Source: DASWTL01 sp966250385
GTDB lineage: Bacteria; Bacteroidota; Bacteroidia; Sphingobacteriales; Sphingobacteriaceae
Assembly: GCA_966250385.1 (NCBI GenBank)
Contig: CBINHC010000001.1
Location: 186,001-250,000 of the forward strand
DNA length: 64,000 nucleotides
Direction: 5' to 3'
Part shown: positions 18,574-26,532 of the stretch, in pieces
Numbering within the stretch: the first letter of the stretch is position 1
How the letters are laid out: each line of letters starts with the position of its first letter
Notes under the pieces: generated by a model
Seen by the model: only the letters and a program-made list of their open reading frames with translations
The model's database searches: none
What the model was told of the DNA's origin: nothing
Program-made: the position numbers and the translations under genes

Positions 18574-19119
18574 ATGCACCATTCGCACGAACAGACGATC
18601 CAGAAAGCGCATACTGCCTGGCATTCCTTCGAGGATGACGGCACGTTCCCGAATAATGCGGTGCTGCCTGTACTCGTGTACAAGGGAGCGCTTTATCTGC
18701 ATCCGACTGAGGACGCGGAAGTTATCCGGACCTTGTTTGCCGGCCACGGGTGGACCAATTCATGGGCAGGCGGCATTTTCAGCTATCAGCATTATCACAG
18801 CACCGCGCATGAGGTTCTCGGAGTATTCTGCGGCCGGGCGGACGTTCAGCTGGGAGGGCCTGAAGGAACCTGTGTGGAGCTTGTCCGGGGCGATGTACTG
18901 GTGATTCCTGCGGGCGTCGCACATAAGTGTCTCCGGTGCAGCCCGGACTTCGTGGTCGTCGGCGCCTACGCCGGCGGGCGGGACTATGATATCAATTACG
19001 GAAAGGCCGGGGAACGCCCTGGCGCTGACGCCAACATCCGGGAAGTACCGCTTCCGGATACCGATCCGGTGTACGGTGCAGAGGGACCGCTGCTGACCCG
19101 GTGGAAGAAAGCCGCTTAG
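18574..19119 (+). CDS. cupin-domain protein, YjlB-like
   Basis: This 181-residue single cupin has the metal-binding motifs YQHYHSTAHEVLGVFCG (about 71-87) and PAGVAHK (about 112-118). The pattern resembles YjlB-like proteins of unknown function. The imperfect palindrome in the 70-bp gap before it (about 18536-18566) may end the SGNH operon. Its stop overlaps the end of the convergent aminotransferase gene by 4 bp. Confidence 0.88.
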   Translation: MHHSHEQTIQKAHTAWHSFEDDGTFPNNAVLPVLVYKGALYLHPTEDAEVIRTLFAGHGWTNSWAGGIFSYQHYHSTAHEVLGVFCGRADVQLGGPEGTCVELVRGDVLVIPAGVAHKCLRCSPDFVVVGAYAGGRDYDINYGKAGERPGADANIREVPLPDTDPVYGAEGPLLTRWKKAA

Positions 19120-20300
19120 ATCCGGTCAAGGACGTTCCGGATGATACTGCACGCTTCCCGGATCTGGGCGGGAGTGACAGGCAGGGGCGGCGCTATCCGC
19201 ATAGCCGTTTCACAGTGAAGGAACCAGTCGATCATGAGTCCCTGTTCAACGCAGAGTCTGCTGGCCGTTTCGACCTGTTCGAACCGTTCAAGCTGGATAC
19301 TGAGCATCAGCCCGCAGCCGCGGATCTCGCTGATCGCGGGGTGTTTGAGTTCCTCGCGGAAAAGCAGCTCCTTTTCATGAACCCCGGCCATGAGGTTTTC
19401 CTCCAGGATCACCTCGAGTGTCGCCAGACCGGCCGCACAACTTACGGGGTGGCCGCCGAAGGTCGTTATATGCCCGAGGATCGGATTGTCCTTGAGCGTG
19501 TCCATGATCTCCTTGGACGAAATGAAGGCCCCGACAGGCATTCCGCCGCCCATCCCCTTTGCCATCAGCAGGATATCGGGAATAATACCGAAGTGTTCAA
19601 AAGCAAAGAATTTCCCGGTCCGGCCGAATGCGGTCTGGATTTCATCCAGTATGAGCAGGGTGCCGGTTTCATCGCACCGCTTCCTCAGCGCCTGCATATA
19701 GGAGAGGTCCGGTACGCGGACGCCGGCCTCGCCCTGTATGGTCTCCAGCACGACGGCGGCTGTTTTCCGGGTGATCCGGGCCAGGTCATCAGGCTCGTTG
19801 AAGCGGATATGGCGGATATCGGGCAAAAGCGGCCTGTAGGCCTGCTTGTAATATTCATTTCCCATCAGGCTGAGCGCTCCGTGTGTGCTGCCGTGGTAAG
19901 CGTTAAAACAGGAGATGAACTCACTTCGTCCGGTGTAGCGTTTGGCCAGCTTCAGCGCGCCTTCGGTAGCCTCTGCGCCGGAATTGACAAAGTATACGGA
20001 CCTCAGCGGTTCGGGCAGGACCGTGCACAGCTTTTCCGCAAACCGTACCTGGGGCGCCTGAACGAATTCGCCGTACACGGTCACATGCAGATACTTGTCC
20101 AGCTGTTCGTGGATGGCGCGGATTACCCGCGGGTGCCGGTGGCCGATATTGCTCACTGCAAATCCGGATACGAGGTCAAGGTACGCCCGTCCGTCCGGAT
20201 CATACAGGTACATCCCTTCGGCACGTTCCACTTCAAGTAACCGGGGGGTGTTCGACGTCTGAGCGATATTAAGCAGGAAAAGCTGTCGGTTGGTAAGCAT
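19116..20300 (-). CDS. class III PLP-dependent aminotransferase
   Basis: The ATG at 20300 lies five bases after a perfect -7 box, so it is preferred to the ATG at 20354; this gives 394 residues. PLP-binding features are NSGAEATEGALKLAK (107-120), the Asp in LILDEIQTAFGRTGK (219) and the Schiff-base Lys248 in MAKGMGGGMPVGAF. It resembles acetylornithine/ornithine-type and general aspartate aminotransferase family members. The amino donor is uncertain, and no arginine genes are near. It is transcribed alone. Confidence 0.92.
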   Translation of the reverse strand: MLTNRQLFLLNIAQTSNTPRLLEVERAEGMYLYDPDGRAYLDLVSGFAVSNIGHRHPRVIRAIHEQLDKYLHVTVYGEFVQAPQVRFAEKLCTVLPEPLRSVYFVNSGAEATEGALKLAKRYTGRSEFISCFNAYHGSTHGALSLMGNEYYKQAYRPLLPDIRHIRFNEPDDLARITRKTAAVVLETIQGEAGVRVPDLSYMQALRKRCDETGTLLILDEIQTAFGRTGKFFAFEHFGIIPDILLMAKGMGGGMPVGAFISSKEIMDTLKDNPILGHITTFGGHPVSCAAGLATLEVILEENLMAGVHEKELLFREELKHPAISEIRGCGLMLSIQLERFEQVETASRLCVEQGLMIDWFLHCETAMRIAPPLPVTPAQIREACSIIRNVLDRI

Positions 20301-20305
20301 CGGTG

Positions 20306-20313
20306 CAAAAATA
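20306..20313 (-). promoter_or_regulatory. -7 box of the aminotransferase gene (TATTTTTG), leaderless layout
   Basis: It is an exact TAnnTTTG on the minus strand with only five bases to the ATG at 20300, so the transcript should start at or next to the start codon. It overlaps the T-rich tail of the preceding terminator-like hairpin. Confidence 0.6.
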
Positions 20314-20348
20314 CAAAAGGCCTTCAAGAATGTATCCTGAAAGCCCTT
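20306..20348 (-). terminator. probable terminator of the sigma operon
   Basis: On the minus strand an imperfect hairpin (arms 20348-20338 and 20326-20317) is followed by TTTTGTATTTTTG. The stem has a bulge and a mismatch, so it is only moderately strong. Confidence 0.5.
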
Positions 20349-20369
20349 ATACAATGAAAAACTCAGTTC

Positions 20370-20798
20370 TTAATGTTCCCGGCGCTCTTTCAGCTCCCGG
20401 ATCAGCTGTTCCCTGAACTCGCGCTCAGCCTTATACAGGGTCAGTACCTTCTGCGGCGGAAGAACTTTCGCAAATTCTTTCTGGTAGTTTTTCTTCAGGG
20501 CGAGGACCCGGCCCTCAAAGTCGAAATCGGCGTTCAGCCGGCCTGAAGGATTGCCGCCGCTGCTTTTGAAGTTCTCGCGCCTTTCACGGATAATGGCGCT
20601 CAGTTCGCGCTGGTAGTCGTTGTAGACCGGCCAGAAGGCCTTTGCTTCCTCACTGGTCAGATCCAGCTTCTTGGTGATAAAGGCAGCTTTGATCGCTTCG
20701 ATCTCTTCGTGTTTGCTTTTGCCGCTTCGTTCCTGGGCCTGTAAAAAGCCAGGCGCCGCCAGAAGCAACAAAAAGAGCATTTTAATTAACAGTTTCAT
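20370..20798 (-). CDS. CpxP/Spy-like exported protein of an ECF sigma operon
   Basis: This 142-residue protein has a signal peptide (about 1-22, ending LQAQ) and is otherwise charged and helical. The motif LDLTSEEAKAFWPVYNDYQREL is like the LTxxQ motifs of Spy/CpxP-type periplasmic chaperone-sensors. In Bacteroidota such genes often follow an ECF sigma factor and an anti-sigma protein, as here (10 bp downstream of the anti-sigma-like gene). It probably senses envelope stress; this is inferred from context. Confidence 0.85.
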   Translation of the reverse strand: MKLLIKMLFLLLLAAPGFLQAQERSGKSKHEEIEAIKAAFITKKLDLTSEEAKAFWPVYNDYQRELSAIIRERRENFKSSGGNPSGRLNADFDFEGRVLALKKNYQKEFAKVLPPQKVLTLYKAEREFREQLIRELKERREH

Positions 20799-20808
20799 CT
20801 TTCCCCTC

Positions 20809-21429
20809 TTATAGTGAAGTGTCTTCTAAATAGTATCTCAGTTCCTGTGAGGAAACATCATCGGACAGGCCGCTGAAAGCTGCGCTGGATTCCAGGTTCT
20901 CCACGATCACCTGATTGTCCATCTGATCCGAGTAAAGTTGCAGATAATTTACGATTTCCTGTTCGGGTACCGCTGAGAGCTTGTCCGCGATGGTGCTCCG
21001 GCCGCCCTTCATATAAACACCGAAGGCGATCAGGACCGTAATGCTCGCTGCTGCTGCATATCGTGTCCATTCCGGGAAAAGCTTCCGCACTTTGGGCTCA
21101 GGGATCTGCACCCTCCGGCTGATACGGTCCTGCAGGGTGTCAAAATATCCCTCAGGCACTGTAAACCCTTCCGTATGCATTTCCTGTTTCAGTTCCTCAA
21201 CAGCCAGGGCTGCCTCCACTTTTTCCGGCAGATGATCAAAGTAATCATCCTGAACCGTGAAGCCGGTCCGCCGGTCCAGTCCGAGACTGTCAATTGTCAG
21301 CCGGGCATGTATGGCCCCCTCAAGTTCGGCGAAATAATCCTGGGGGACCGTAAATGGATTGCCGGCCGGCATCTTTGCCAGCTCCGGCGCTTCATCTTCC
21401 CATTCCTGTCGATTCTTATTCAGATCCAT
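20809..21429 (-). CDS. anti-sigma-like membrane protein with a triple FTVPxxYF repeat
   Basis: This is a 206-residue protein with one transmembrane helix (about 123-141). Its cytoplasmic N-terminal part holds three copies of a repeat: PFTVPQDYFAELEGAI (25-40), GFTVQDDYFDHLPEKV (56-71) and GFTVPEGYFDTLQDRI (88-103). There is no HxxxCxxC zinc anti-sigma motif. It lies between the sigma gene and the CpxP-like gene, the position expected for the anti-sigma factor. Binding of the sigma factor by the repeats is inference. Confidence 0.8.
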   Translation of the reverse strand: MDLNKNRQEWEDEAPELAKMPAGNPFTVPQDYFAELEGAIHARLTIDSLGLDRRTGFTVQDDYFDHLPEKVEAALAVEELKQEMHTEGFTVPEGYFDTLQDRISRRVQIPEPKVRKLFPEWTRYAAAASITVLIAFGVYMKGGRSTIADKLSAVPEQEIVNYLQLYSDQMDNQVIVENLESSAAFSGLSDDVSSQELRYYLEDTSL

Positions 21430-21460
21430 TGTTTGTAAGATTGATAAAATCAGAAAAGGT

Positions 21461-22012
21461 TTAATCAGTGGTCCGGATGAAATGTTCTATTTTTTTGACG
21501 GCCAGGTGAAACGAGGCTTTCAGCGCCCCGACACTTGTTCCGACGATTTCGGAGATCTCCTCGTATTTCAGATCGTCAAAGTATTTCATGTTGAAGACCA
21601 GACGCTGTTTTTCCGGAAGAGTCAGCAGCGCCTGCTGTAATTTAAGCTGCGCTTTGTTTCCGTTAAAGTAATTGCTGTCGTGCAGCGAATCCGCCAGCTC
21701 ATACGCCACATCGTCCAGCGGGACGTTCTGCTGGTTCTTTTTCTTGTTCAGAAAAGTAATGCACTCGTTGGTCGCTATGCGGTAGAGCCAGGTATAGAGC
21801 TGGGAGTCATTTCTGAAGCCGCCCAGGTGCTTCCATACCTTTACGAAGACCTCCTGAACGAGGTCGTCCGCGTCGTCGTGGTTGATCACCATGCGGCGTA
21901 TATGCCAGTAGATCTTCTGCTGGTATTTCCGGATCAGGAGGTTGAAAGCTTCATTCCGTGTCGCTTCCTGTCCGAACTTCTGTAAAATCTCTGCGTCTTC
22001 TGCGGGTTTCAT
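21461..22012 (-). CDS. ECF-type RNA polymerase sigma factor
   Basis: This is a 183-residue sigma-70 family ECF factor. Region 2 has HDDADDLVQEVFVKVWKHLGGF and LYTWLYRIATNECITFLNKKK; region 4 has LTLPEKQRLVFNMKYFDDLKYEEISEIVGTSVGALKASFHLAVKKIEHF. It heads the operon with the anti-sigma-like and CpxP-like genes. The upstream hairpin and T-run end only four bases before the ATG, leaving no obvious space for its own promoter. Confidence 0.95.
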   Translation of the reverse strand: MKPAEDAEILQKFGQEATRNEAFNLLIRKYQQKIYWHIRRMVINHDDADDLVQEVFVKVWKHLGGFRNDSQLYTWLYRIATNECITFLNKKKNQQNVPLDDVAYELADSLHDSNYFNGNKAQLKLQQALLTLPEKQRLVFNMKYFDDLKYEEISEIVGTSVGALKASFHLAVKKIEHFIRTTD

Positions 22013-22015
22013 GGG

Positions 22016-22051
22016 TAAAAAAAAATTGGGTCGGCTTATTGCGACCCAATT
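22016..22051 (-). terminator. intrinsic terminator of the transketolase operon
   Basis: The arms 22024-22033 and 22042-22051 (AATTGGGTCG and its complement) are perfect around an 8-nt loop. On the minus strand a run of nine T follows. It ends four bases before the ATG of the sigma gene. Confidence 0.93.
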
Positions 22052-22065
22052 CCATAACGAACTTA

Positions 22066-23022
22066 TTAATTTTTTCGTGCAAGTACCTTTTGTACCGCCG
22101 AAACTATATGCTCGCTGTCAAGGCCATACTTTTTCATCAGCTGGTCCGGGGTACCGCTTTCGCCGAATGAGTCGTTCACGGCCACGAATTCCTGGGGGGC
22201 AGGGTGATGTTTCACCAGCGCCTGTGCCACGCTGTCGCCCAGGCCGCCGATCCGGTTGTGCTCTTCAGCAGTTACCACGCAGCCCGTCTTGGCGACGGAA
22301 CGGAGAACGGCTTCCTCGTCAAGAGGCTTGATCGTATGGATATTGATGATCTCTGCATCAATGCCCATTTCGGCCAGTTTTTCGCCGGCCTGGATAGCCT
22401 CCCAGACCAGGTGTCCGGTCGCGATGATGGTCACATCCTTACCTTCATTGACCATCCAGGCCTTCCCGATCTCGAATTTCTGGTCCGGATCGGTGAATAC
22501 CGGAACGGAAGGTCTTCCGAAGCGGAGATAAACCGGGCCCTCATGGTCCGCAATGGCCATCGTAGCTGCCTTGGTCTGGTTATAATCGCACGGATTGATC
22601 ACCGTCATGCCGGGCAGCATTTTCATTAAGCCGATATCCTCCAGGATCTGGTGGGTCGCGCCGTCTTCTCCCAGCGTCAGTCCGGCGTGGGATGCGCAGA
22701 TCTTTACGTTCTTTCCGGAATACGCGACGGACTGCCGGATCTGGTCATAAACCCGGCCGGTCGAGAAGTTTGCGAAAGTTCCGGTATACGGGACCTTTCC
22801 GCCGATGGTCATTCCTGCTGCGATGCCGATCATGTTGGCCTCAGCGATACCAACCTGGAAAAAACGTTCCGGAAACTCCTTCTGAAAGTCACCCATTTTC
22901 AATGAACCGATCAGGTCCGCACAGAGGCCGACCACATTCTCATTCCTGCGTCCGGCTTCCAGCAAACCGGCTCCAAAACCGGAGCGGGTGTCCTTCTTTT
23001 CCGTATATGTGTATTTTTTCAT
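22066..23022 (-). CDS. transketolase, C-terminal subunit
   Basis: This 318-residue protein covers the pyrimidine-binding and C-terminal domains. Visible are FFQVGIAEANMIGIAAGMTIGGKVPYTGTFANF (with the conserved Glu of EAN), HAGLTLGEDGATHQILEDIGLM and the C-terminal domain starting IGKAWMVNEGKDVTIIATGHLV. With the N-terminal subunit it forms a two-subunit transketolase moving two-carbon units between sugar phosphates. The start lies 11 bp after the partner's stop. Confidence 0.95.
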   Translation of the reverse strand: MKKYTYTEKKDTRSGFGAGLLEAGRRNENVVGLCADLIGSLKMGDFQKEFPERFFQVGIAEANMIGIAAGMTIGGKVPYTGTFANFSTGRVYDQIRQSVAYSGKNVKICASHAGLTLGEDGATHQILEDIGLMKMLPGMTVINPCDYNQTKAATMAIADHEGPVYLRFGRPSVPVFTDPDQKFEIGKAWMVNEGKDVTIIATGHLVWEAIQAGEKLAEMGIDAEIINIHTIKPLDEEAVLRSVAKTGCVVTAEEHNRIGGLGDSVAQALVKHHPAPQEFVAVNDSFGESGTPDQLMKKYGLDSEHIVSAVQKVLARKN

Positions 23023-23033
23023 TATTGCTAAGC

Positions 23034-23879
23034 TTAATAATCGTCGTTAAATTCTTTTAGTTGGGCCAGGGCTGCAGCCAGCTGATCATCATTCGGGGCA
23101 ACGCCATGCCATTTGTGCGTATGCATCATGAAGTCGACGCCATTGCCCATAATGGTCTGCATCAGGATGACGATCGGTTTCCCCTTGAAGGTCTTGGAAA
23201 TCGCCAGTTCCAGCACGCGGACGACGTCTTCCATATCGTTGCCGTTCATCTCCAGCACTTCCCAGCCGAATGCTTCCCACTTGGCCCGCAGGTTGCCCAG
23301 TGAAAGAACACGGTCGGTCGGGCCGTCGATCTGCTGTCCGTTCACGTCGATCGTTGCGATCAGGTTATCCACCTTGTTATGCGGCGCATACATGGCAGCC
23401 TCCCAGATCTGGCCTTCCTGCAGTTCTCCGTCACCATGGAGGGAGAATACCAGGGCGGTATCCTTATTCAGTTTCTTGGTATGGGCGGCTCCGATCGCAA
23501 CCGAAAGTCCCTGTCCGAGCGAGCCGGACGCAACACGGATTCCGGGCAGGTGCTCGTGTGTTGTCGGGTGGCCCTGAAGTCTGGAATCCAGTTTTCGGAA
23601 GGTCGCCAGCTCTTCAACGTCGAAGTATCCGGCACGGGCCAGTACGCTGTACCAGACCGGAGAAATGTGCCCGTTCGAAAGGAAGAACAGATCTTCATTC
23701 CGGCCATCCATGCTGAATTCAGGATTATGCTTCATAACCTGAAAATAGAGGGCGACAAAGAAGTCAGTACATCCTAAAGAGCCTCCCGGGTGGCCTGACT
23801 GGCAGCTATGAACCATGCGCAGAATATCTCTGCGGACCTGTCCAGCTATCTGAGTTAATCGATTAATGTCTACGTTCAT
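23034..23879 (-). CDS. transketolase, N-terminal (thiamine diphosphate-binding) subunit
   Basis: This 281-residue protein has the TPP/Mg motif GDGELQEGQIWEAAMYA followed by NLIATIDVNGQQIDGP, and earlier SCQSGHPGGSLGCTDFFVALYF, LQGHPT and GSLGQGLSVAIGAA. The subunit alone lacks the pyrimidine-binding domain, which the next gene supplies. Split transketolases of this size are common in Bacteroidota and archaea. Confidence 0.96.
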   Translation of the reverse strand: MNVDINRLTQIAGQVRRDILRMVHSCQSGHPGGSLGCTDFFVALYFQVMKHNPEFSMDGRNEDLFFLSNGHISPVWYSVLARAGYFDVEELATFRKLDSRLQGHPTTHEHLPGIRVASGSLGQGLSVAIGAAHTKKLNKDTALVFSLHGDGELQEGQIWEAAMYAPHNKVDNLIATIDVNGQQIDGPTDRVLSLGNLRAKWEAFGWEVLEMNGNDMEDVVRVLELAISKTFKGKPIVILMQTIMGNGVDFMMHTHKWHGVAPNDDQLAAALAQLKEFNDDY

Positions 23880-23897
23880 TGTGGGGTATGTATGGGG

Positions 23898-23905
23898 CGA
23901 AATTA
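23898..23905 (-). promoter_or_regulatory. -7 box of the transketolase operon (TAATTTCG)
   Basis: It matches TAnnTTYG on the minus strand, 18 nt before the ATG at 23879. No TTTG box at -33 was found. Confidence 0.45.
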
Positions 23906-24062
23906 CTTATTGCTAAGCGAATGGCATGATGTTCGACTTAAAAATAATTAACAGAACGGTGTTAATAACTTGAAACTTAAAGGAAACTGCGACGTATACA
24001 GACCAACACCTTGCTTTTGGGCTAAAATTACTTAACTAAAGAATAAATAAATTACCGTGGGT

Positions 24063-25328
24063 ATGGGAAAAGTTTTACTCAATTTTCTACAAATCAGGAA
24101 TAACCGGGTTTCGGCGGGTATGCTGCTGGCCGGCTGTTTCCTGCTGCTCCACCTCAGCGCAAAGGGACAGGGAGGATCTGTCGGCATCGGAACGGAGAAC
24201 CCCGCGGAAAGTGCCATACTCGATCTCACCTCCAGTTCCAAGGGGCTGCTGATTCCAAGGCTTTCGACCGTTGAGCGGAGCGTGATCAAGAGCCCGGTGG
24301 ACGGGCTGATCATCTACAATACTGACCTGCACCATTTTGAATACTACTATAACAAAAAGTGGTATAACCTGTCGGACGGGCTTCCCGGGCAGAAAGGCGA
24401 TAAGGGCGATAAAGGGGATAAGGGGGACGCCGGTATCCAGGGGCCGCAGGGGATCAAGGGCGATAAAGGCGATAAGGGCGATAAGGGTGACCAGGGTATC
24501 CGTGGCCCTCAGGGGCTCAAAGGAGACACCGGTCCTGCCGGGCCCCAAGGGGCGCCCTTTACCTATACTGATTTTACGAAGGAACAGCTTGATGCGCTGA
24601 CCGGGCCGCAGGGGCTCAAAGGAGATACCGGTCCTGCCGGTCCCAAGGGGGCGCCGTTTACCTATACTGATTTTACGAAAGAACAGCTTGATGCGCTGAC
24701 CGGGCCAGCCGGAGCAACAGGCCCTGCAGGTCCCCAGGGGGCGAAAGGGGATCCGGGCCCTGCAGGACCCAAGGGCGATAAAGGGGAAACCGGCCCTCCG
24801 GGCGCCGAAGGGGCAATAGGTCCGCGCGGGCCGCAGGGTACCAGCGGTCCGGCAGGACCTCAGGGGCCGGAAGGGCCTCAGGGGCCATCCGGAGACTCCA
24901 ACGCGTGGCTGCGGGTGGGAACATCCGGGACAAACCCCGGAACCGGCCCCGGGCAGCATTACGTCGGCACCTCCGATAAGCGTGCACTGGTTCTGGCGAC
25001 CGATGGTAAAGAAGCGATCCGGATCTCTGAAACCGGGACCGTCAGGATCGGAAGGGATGGCACGCCGCTGACATCTGTTATCTACGGATCGGACACACCG
25101 GATCTGCCGTCGATCCCGGCCGGAGGGTCGGTACTCTATACACCGACTGTATCGGGGGCAAGTTCGGCGGCCGCAGTGGCGGTAAGCCCGGGCGTGGCGC
25201 TGCCGGACGGTCTGATCATCGCATATGCAAGGGCTACAGCAAACAAGCTGGAGGTAAAAATCATGAACATCTCCGCCGCGGCGGTCGACCCGCCGTCCAT
25301 GAGTTTCTATTTTACATTAACCCGGTAG
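24063..25328 (+). CDS. collagen-like (Gly-X-Y) exported protein
   Basis: The ATG at 24063 is chosen over the in-frame GTG at 24057. About 421 residues. A signal-like N-terminus ends near AKGQ. A conserved N-terminal module GGSVGIGTENPAESAILDLTSSSKGLLIPRLS is typical of Bacteroidota tail-fibre-like surface proteins. The Gly-X-Y region (about 105-285) is rich in GDKGDK triplets and contains a 33-residue tandem duplication with a non-collagen linker (FTYTDFTKEQLDALTG). A C-terminal globular domain of about 135 residues follows. There is no visible T9SS CTD. It is one base from a type-B CTD gene, so the two are probably co-expressed; the protein is likely a trimeric surface stalk. Confidence 0.85.
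   Translation: MGKVLLNFLQIRNNRVSAGMLLAGCFLLLHLSAKGQGGSVGIGTENPAESAILDLTSSSKGLLIPRLSTVERSVIKSPVDGLIIYNTDLHHFEYYYNKKWYNLSDGLPGQKGDKGDKGDKGDAGIQGPQGIKGDKGDKGDKGDQGIRGPQGLKGDTGPAGPQGAPFTYTDFTKEQLDALTGPQGLKGDTGPAGPKGAPFTYTDFTKEQLDALTGPAGATGPAGPQGAKGDPGPAGPKGDKGETGPPGAEGAIGPRGPQGTSGPAGPQGPEGPQGPSGDSNAWLRVGTSGTNPGTGPGQHYVGTSDKRALVLATDGKEAIRISETGTVRIGRDGTPLTSVIYGSDTPDLPSIPAGGSVLYTPTVSGASSAAAVAVSPGVALPDGLIIAYARATANKLEVKIMNISAAAVDPPSMSFYFTLTR
24512..24708 (+). repeat. 99-bp tandem duplication inside the collagen-like gene
   Basis: Two near-identical 99-bp units (24512-24610 and 24611-24708) encode 33 residues each: a Gly-X-Y part followed by the linker APFTYTDFTKEQLDALTGP. They differ at only a few bases, several of them silent, so the duplication is recent or conserved by selection. 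Just upstream, 9-bp repeats encode runs of GDK. Confidence 0.9.
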
Positions 25329-25329
25329 T

Positions 25330-26532
25330 ATGCGCGGTTTCCGACTGACCATTTTCTGCTGCTGCGGAATTCTCCCGCTTTCATCTGCATACGGGCAGCT
25401 CACCAATAACGGTGAGAAGATCTATACCAGTCCCGGTGCGGTGATCGTCGTCCAGGGTGATGTCCGCAATGCGGGAACTTTCGTCCATCATGGCGACCTG
25501 CTGTTCAGTGGTGACTGGATCAACCGGTCCCCGGGGAAAGGTTTTACGCCGGCATCCGGCGGAACCGTGGTCATGAACGGCGGTGCGCAAAAGATCGGCG
25601 GGCCTTCAATCACCGCCTTTCCCAGGCTGGAGCTCCGGGGTTCCGGGGCCAAGTTCCTGGAGGCGGATGCGGAGGTTTCCCGGAGTCTTCTGCTTACGCG
25701 GGAGCTCAATGTGAATACCTACTCCCTGCAGGTCACCAATCCCGAGGCAAGTGCGGTCACCGCTGCGGGAGGCTATGTGAATACGGACAAGGGGGGCAGG
25801 CTCGTCCGGCATATGAATTCAACTGAGCAATATGCGTACCCGCTCGGCAACGCCGAAAGATACCGCCCGATCGTTATCATCCCGTCGGTTGCCGGGGAGA
25901 CCGTGTTCTCCGCGACGATGTTCAATGAGGATCCTTCCGCAAAAGGCTTTGACCGGTCGCTGAGACGGGACGATGTCCGGTCCGTCTTCGCCCGGTACTT
26001 CTATGTGATCAATCAGGACCGCGGCACCGGAAACGCCGGTATTCTTTTTTTTCTGAACACGACAGGCCCCTCATCTGCACTGGAATCGGAAGGGGACATC
26101 CGTCAGCTGGTCAGCTGGAACAGGTTCCGTTTATGGGAAAAGGCCGGGCCTTCTGCGGTCACGGAAGGCGACTTCACGCAAGGTATGAACCGCAGTCTGT
26201 TGTTTTCGTCCACCGAACCGGTCCGGAACACCGCCTTCACCTTCGGAGACTCGGACGATGAGCCGCTGACCTTCTTTAACGCATTTTCACCCGACGGCGA
26301 CGGCCGGAACGACACCTGGACTATCCGGAACATTGACCTGTACCCGGAGAATGATCTGACGATCTTTAACCGGTGGGGTGATGCCGTGTATAAAGCGCGC
26401 GGATACTCATCATCACGGGCGTGGGACGGCGGCAACAGTAATCCCGGAACCTATTATTACGTACTGAACGTCCGGGTGAACGGCGTGATGAAAAGCTACA
26501 AGGGGTTTATAACGATGCTAAAGAAGGATTAG
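25330..26532 (+). CDS. T9SS type-B C-terminal (gliding motility-associated) domain protein
   Basis: This is a 400-residue exported protein. The signal peptide is about residues 1-22. The middle is beta-rich, with repeats such as VVQGDVRNAGTFVHHGDLLFSGDW. The C-terminal 85-90 residues are a type-B sorting domain: FFNAFSPDGDGRNDTW, LTIFNRWGDAVYKARGY, WDGGNSNPGTYYYVLNVRVNG and SYKGFITMLKKD. It should be exported by T9SS to the cell surface. It lies one base after the collagen-like gene and directly before the porP/sprF gene (no gap), the usual arrangement for a type-B CTD protein and its partner. Confidence 0.9.
   Translation: MRGFRLTIFCCCGILPLSSAYGQLTNNGEKIYTSPGAVIVVQGDVRNAGTFVHHGDLLFSGDWINRSPGKGFTPASGGTVVMNGGAQKIGGPSITAFPRLELRGSGAKFLEADAEVSRSLLLTRELNVNTYSLQVTNPEASAVTAAGGYVNTDKGGRLVRHMNSTEQYAYPLGNAERYRPIVIIPSVAGETVFSATMFNEDPSAKGFDRSLRRDDVRSVFARYFYVINQDRGTGNAGILFFLNTTGPSSALESEGDIRQLVSWNRFRLWEKAGPSAVTEGDFTQGMNRSLLFSSTEPVRNTAFTFGDSDDEPLTFFNAFSPDGDGRNDTWTIRNIDLYPENDLTIFNRWGDAVYKARGYSSSRAWDGGNSNPGTYYYVLNVRVNGVMKSYKGFITMLKKD

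Noticed and set aside
19101..20240. 379-codon plus-strand frame opposite the aminotransferase
   Set aside because: The aminotransferase has all PLP motifs on the other strand; the plus frame is a shadow.
24390..24510. Short direct repeats resembling a CRISPR array or tandem repeat
   Set aside because: They are in-frame codons for Gly-Asp-Lys triplets of a collagen-like protein, with no spacers.
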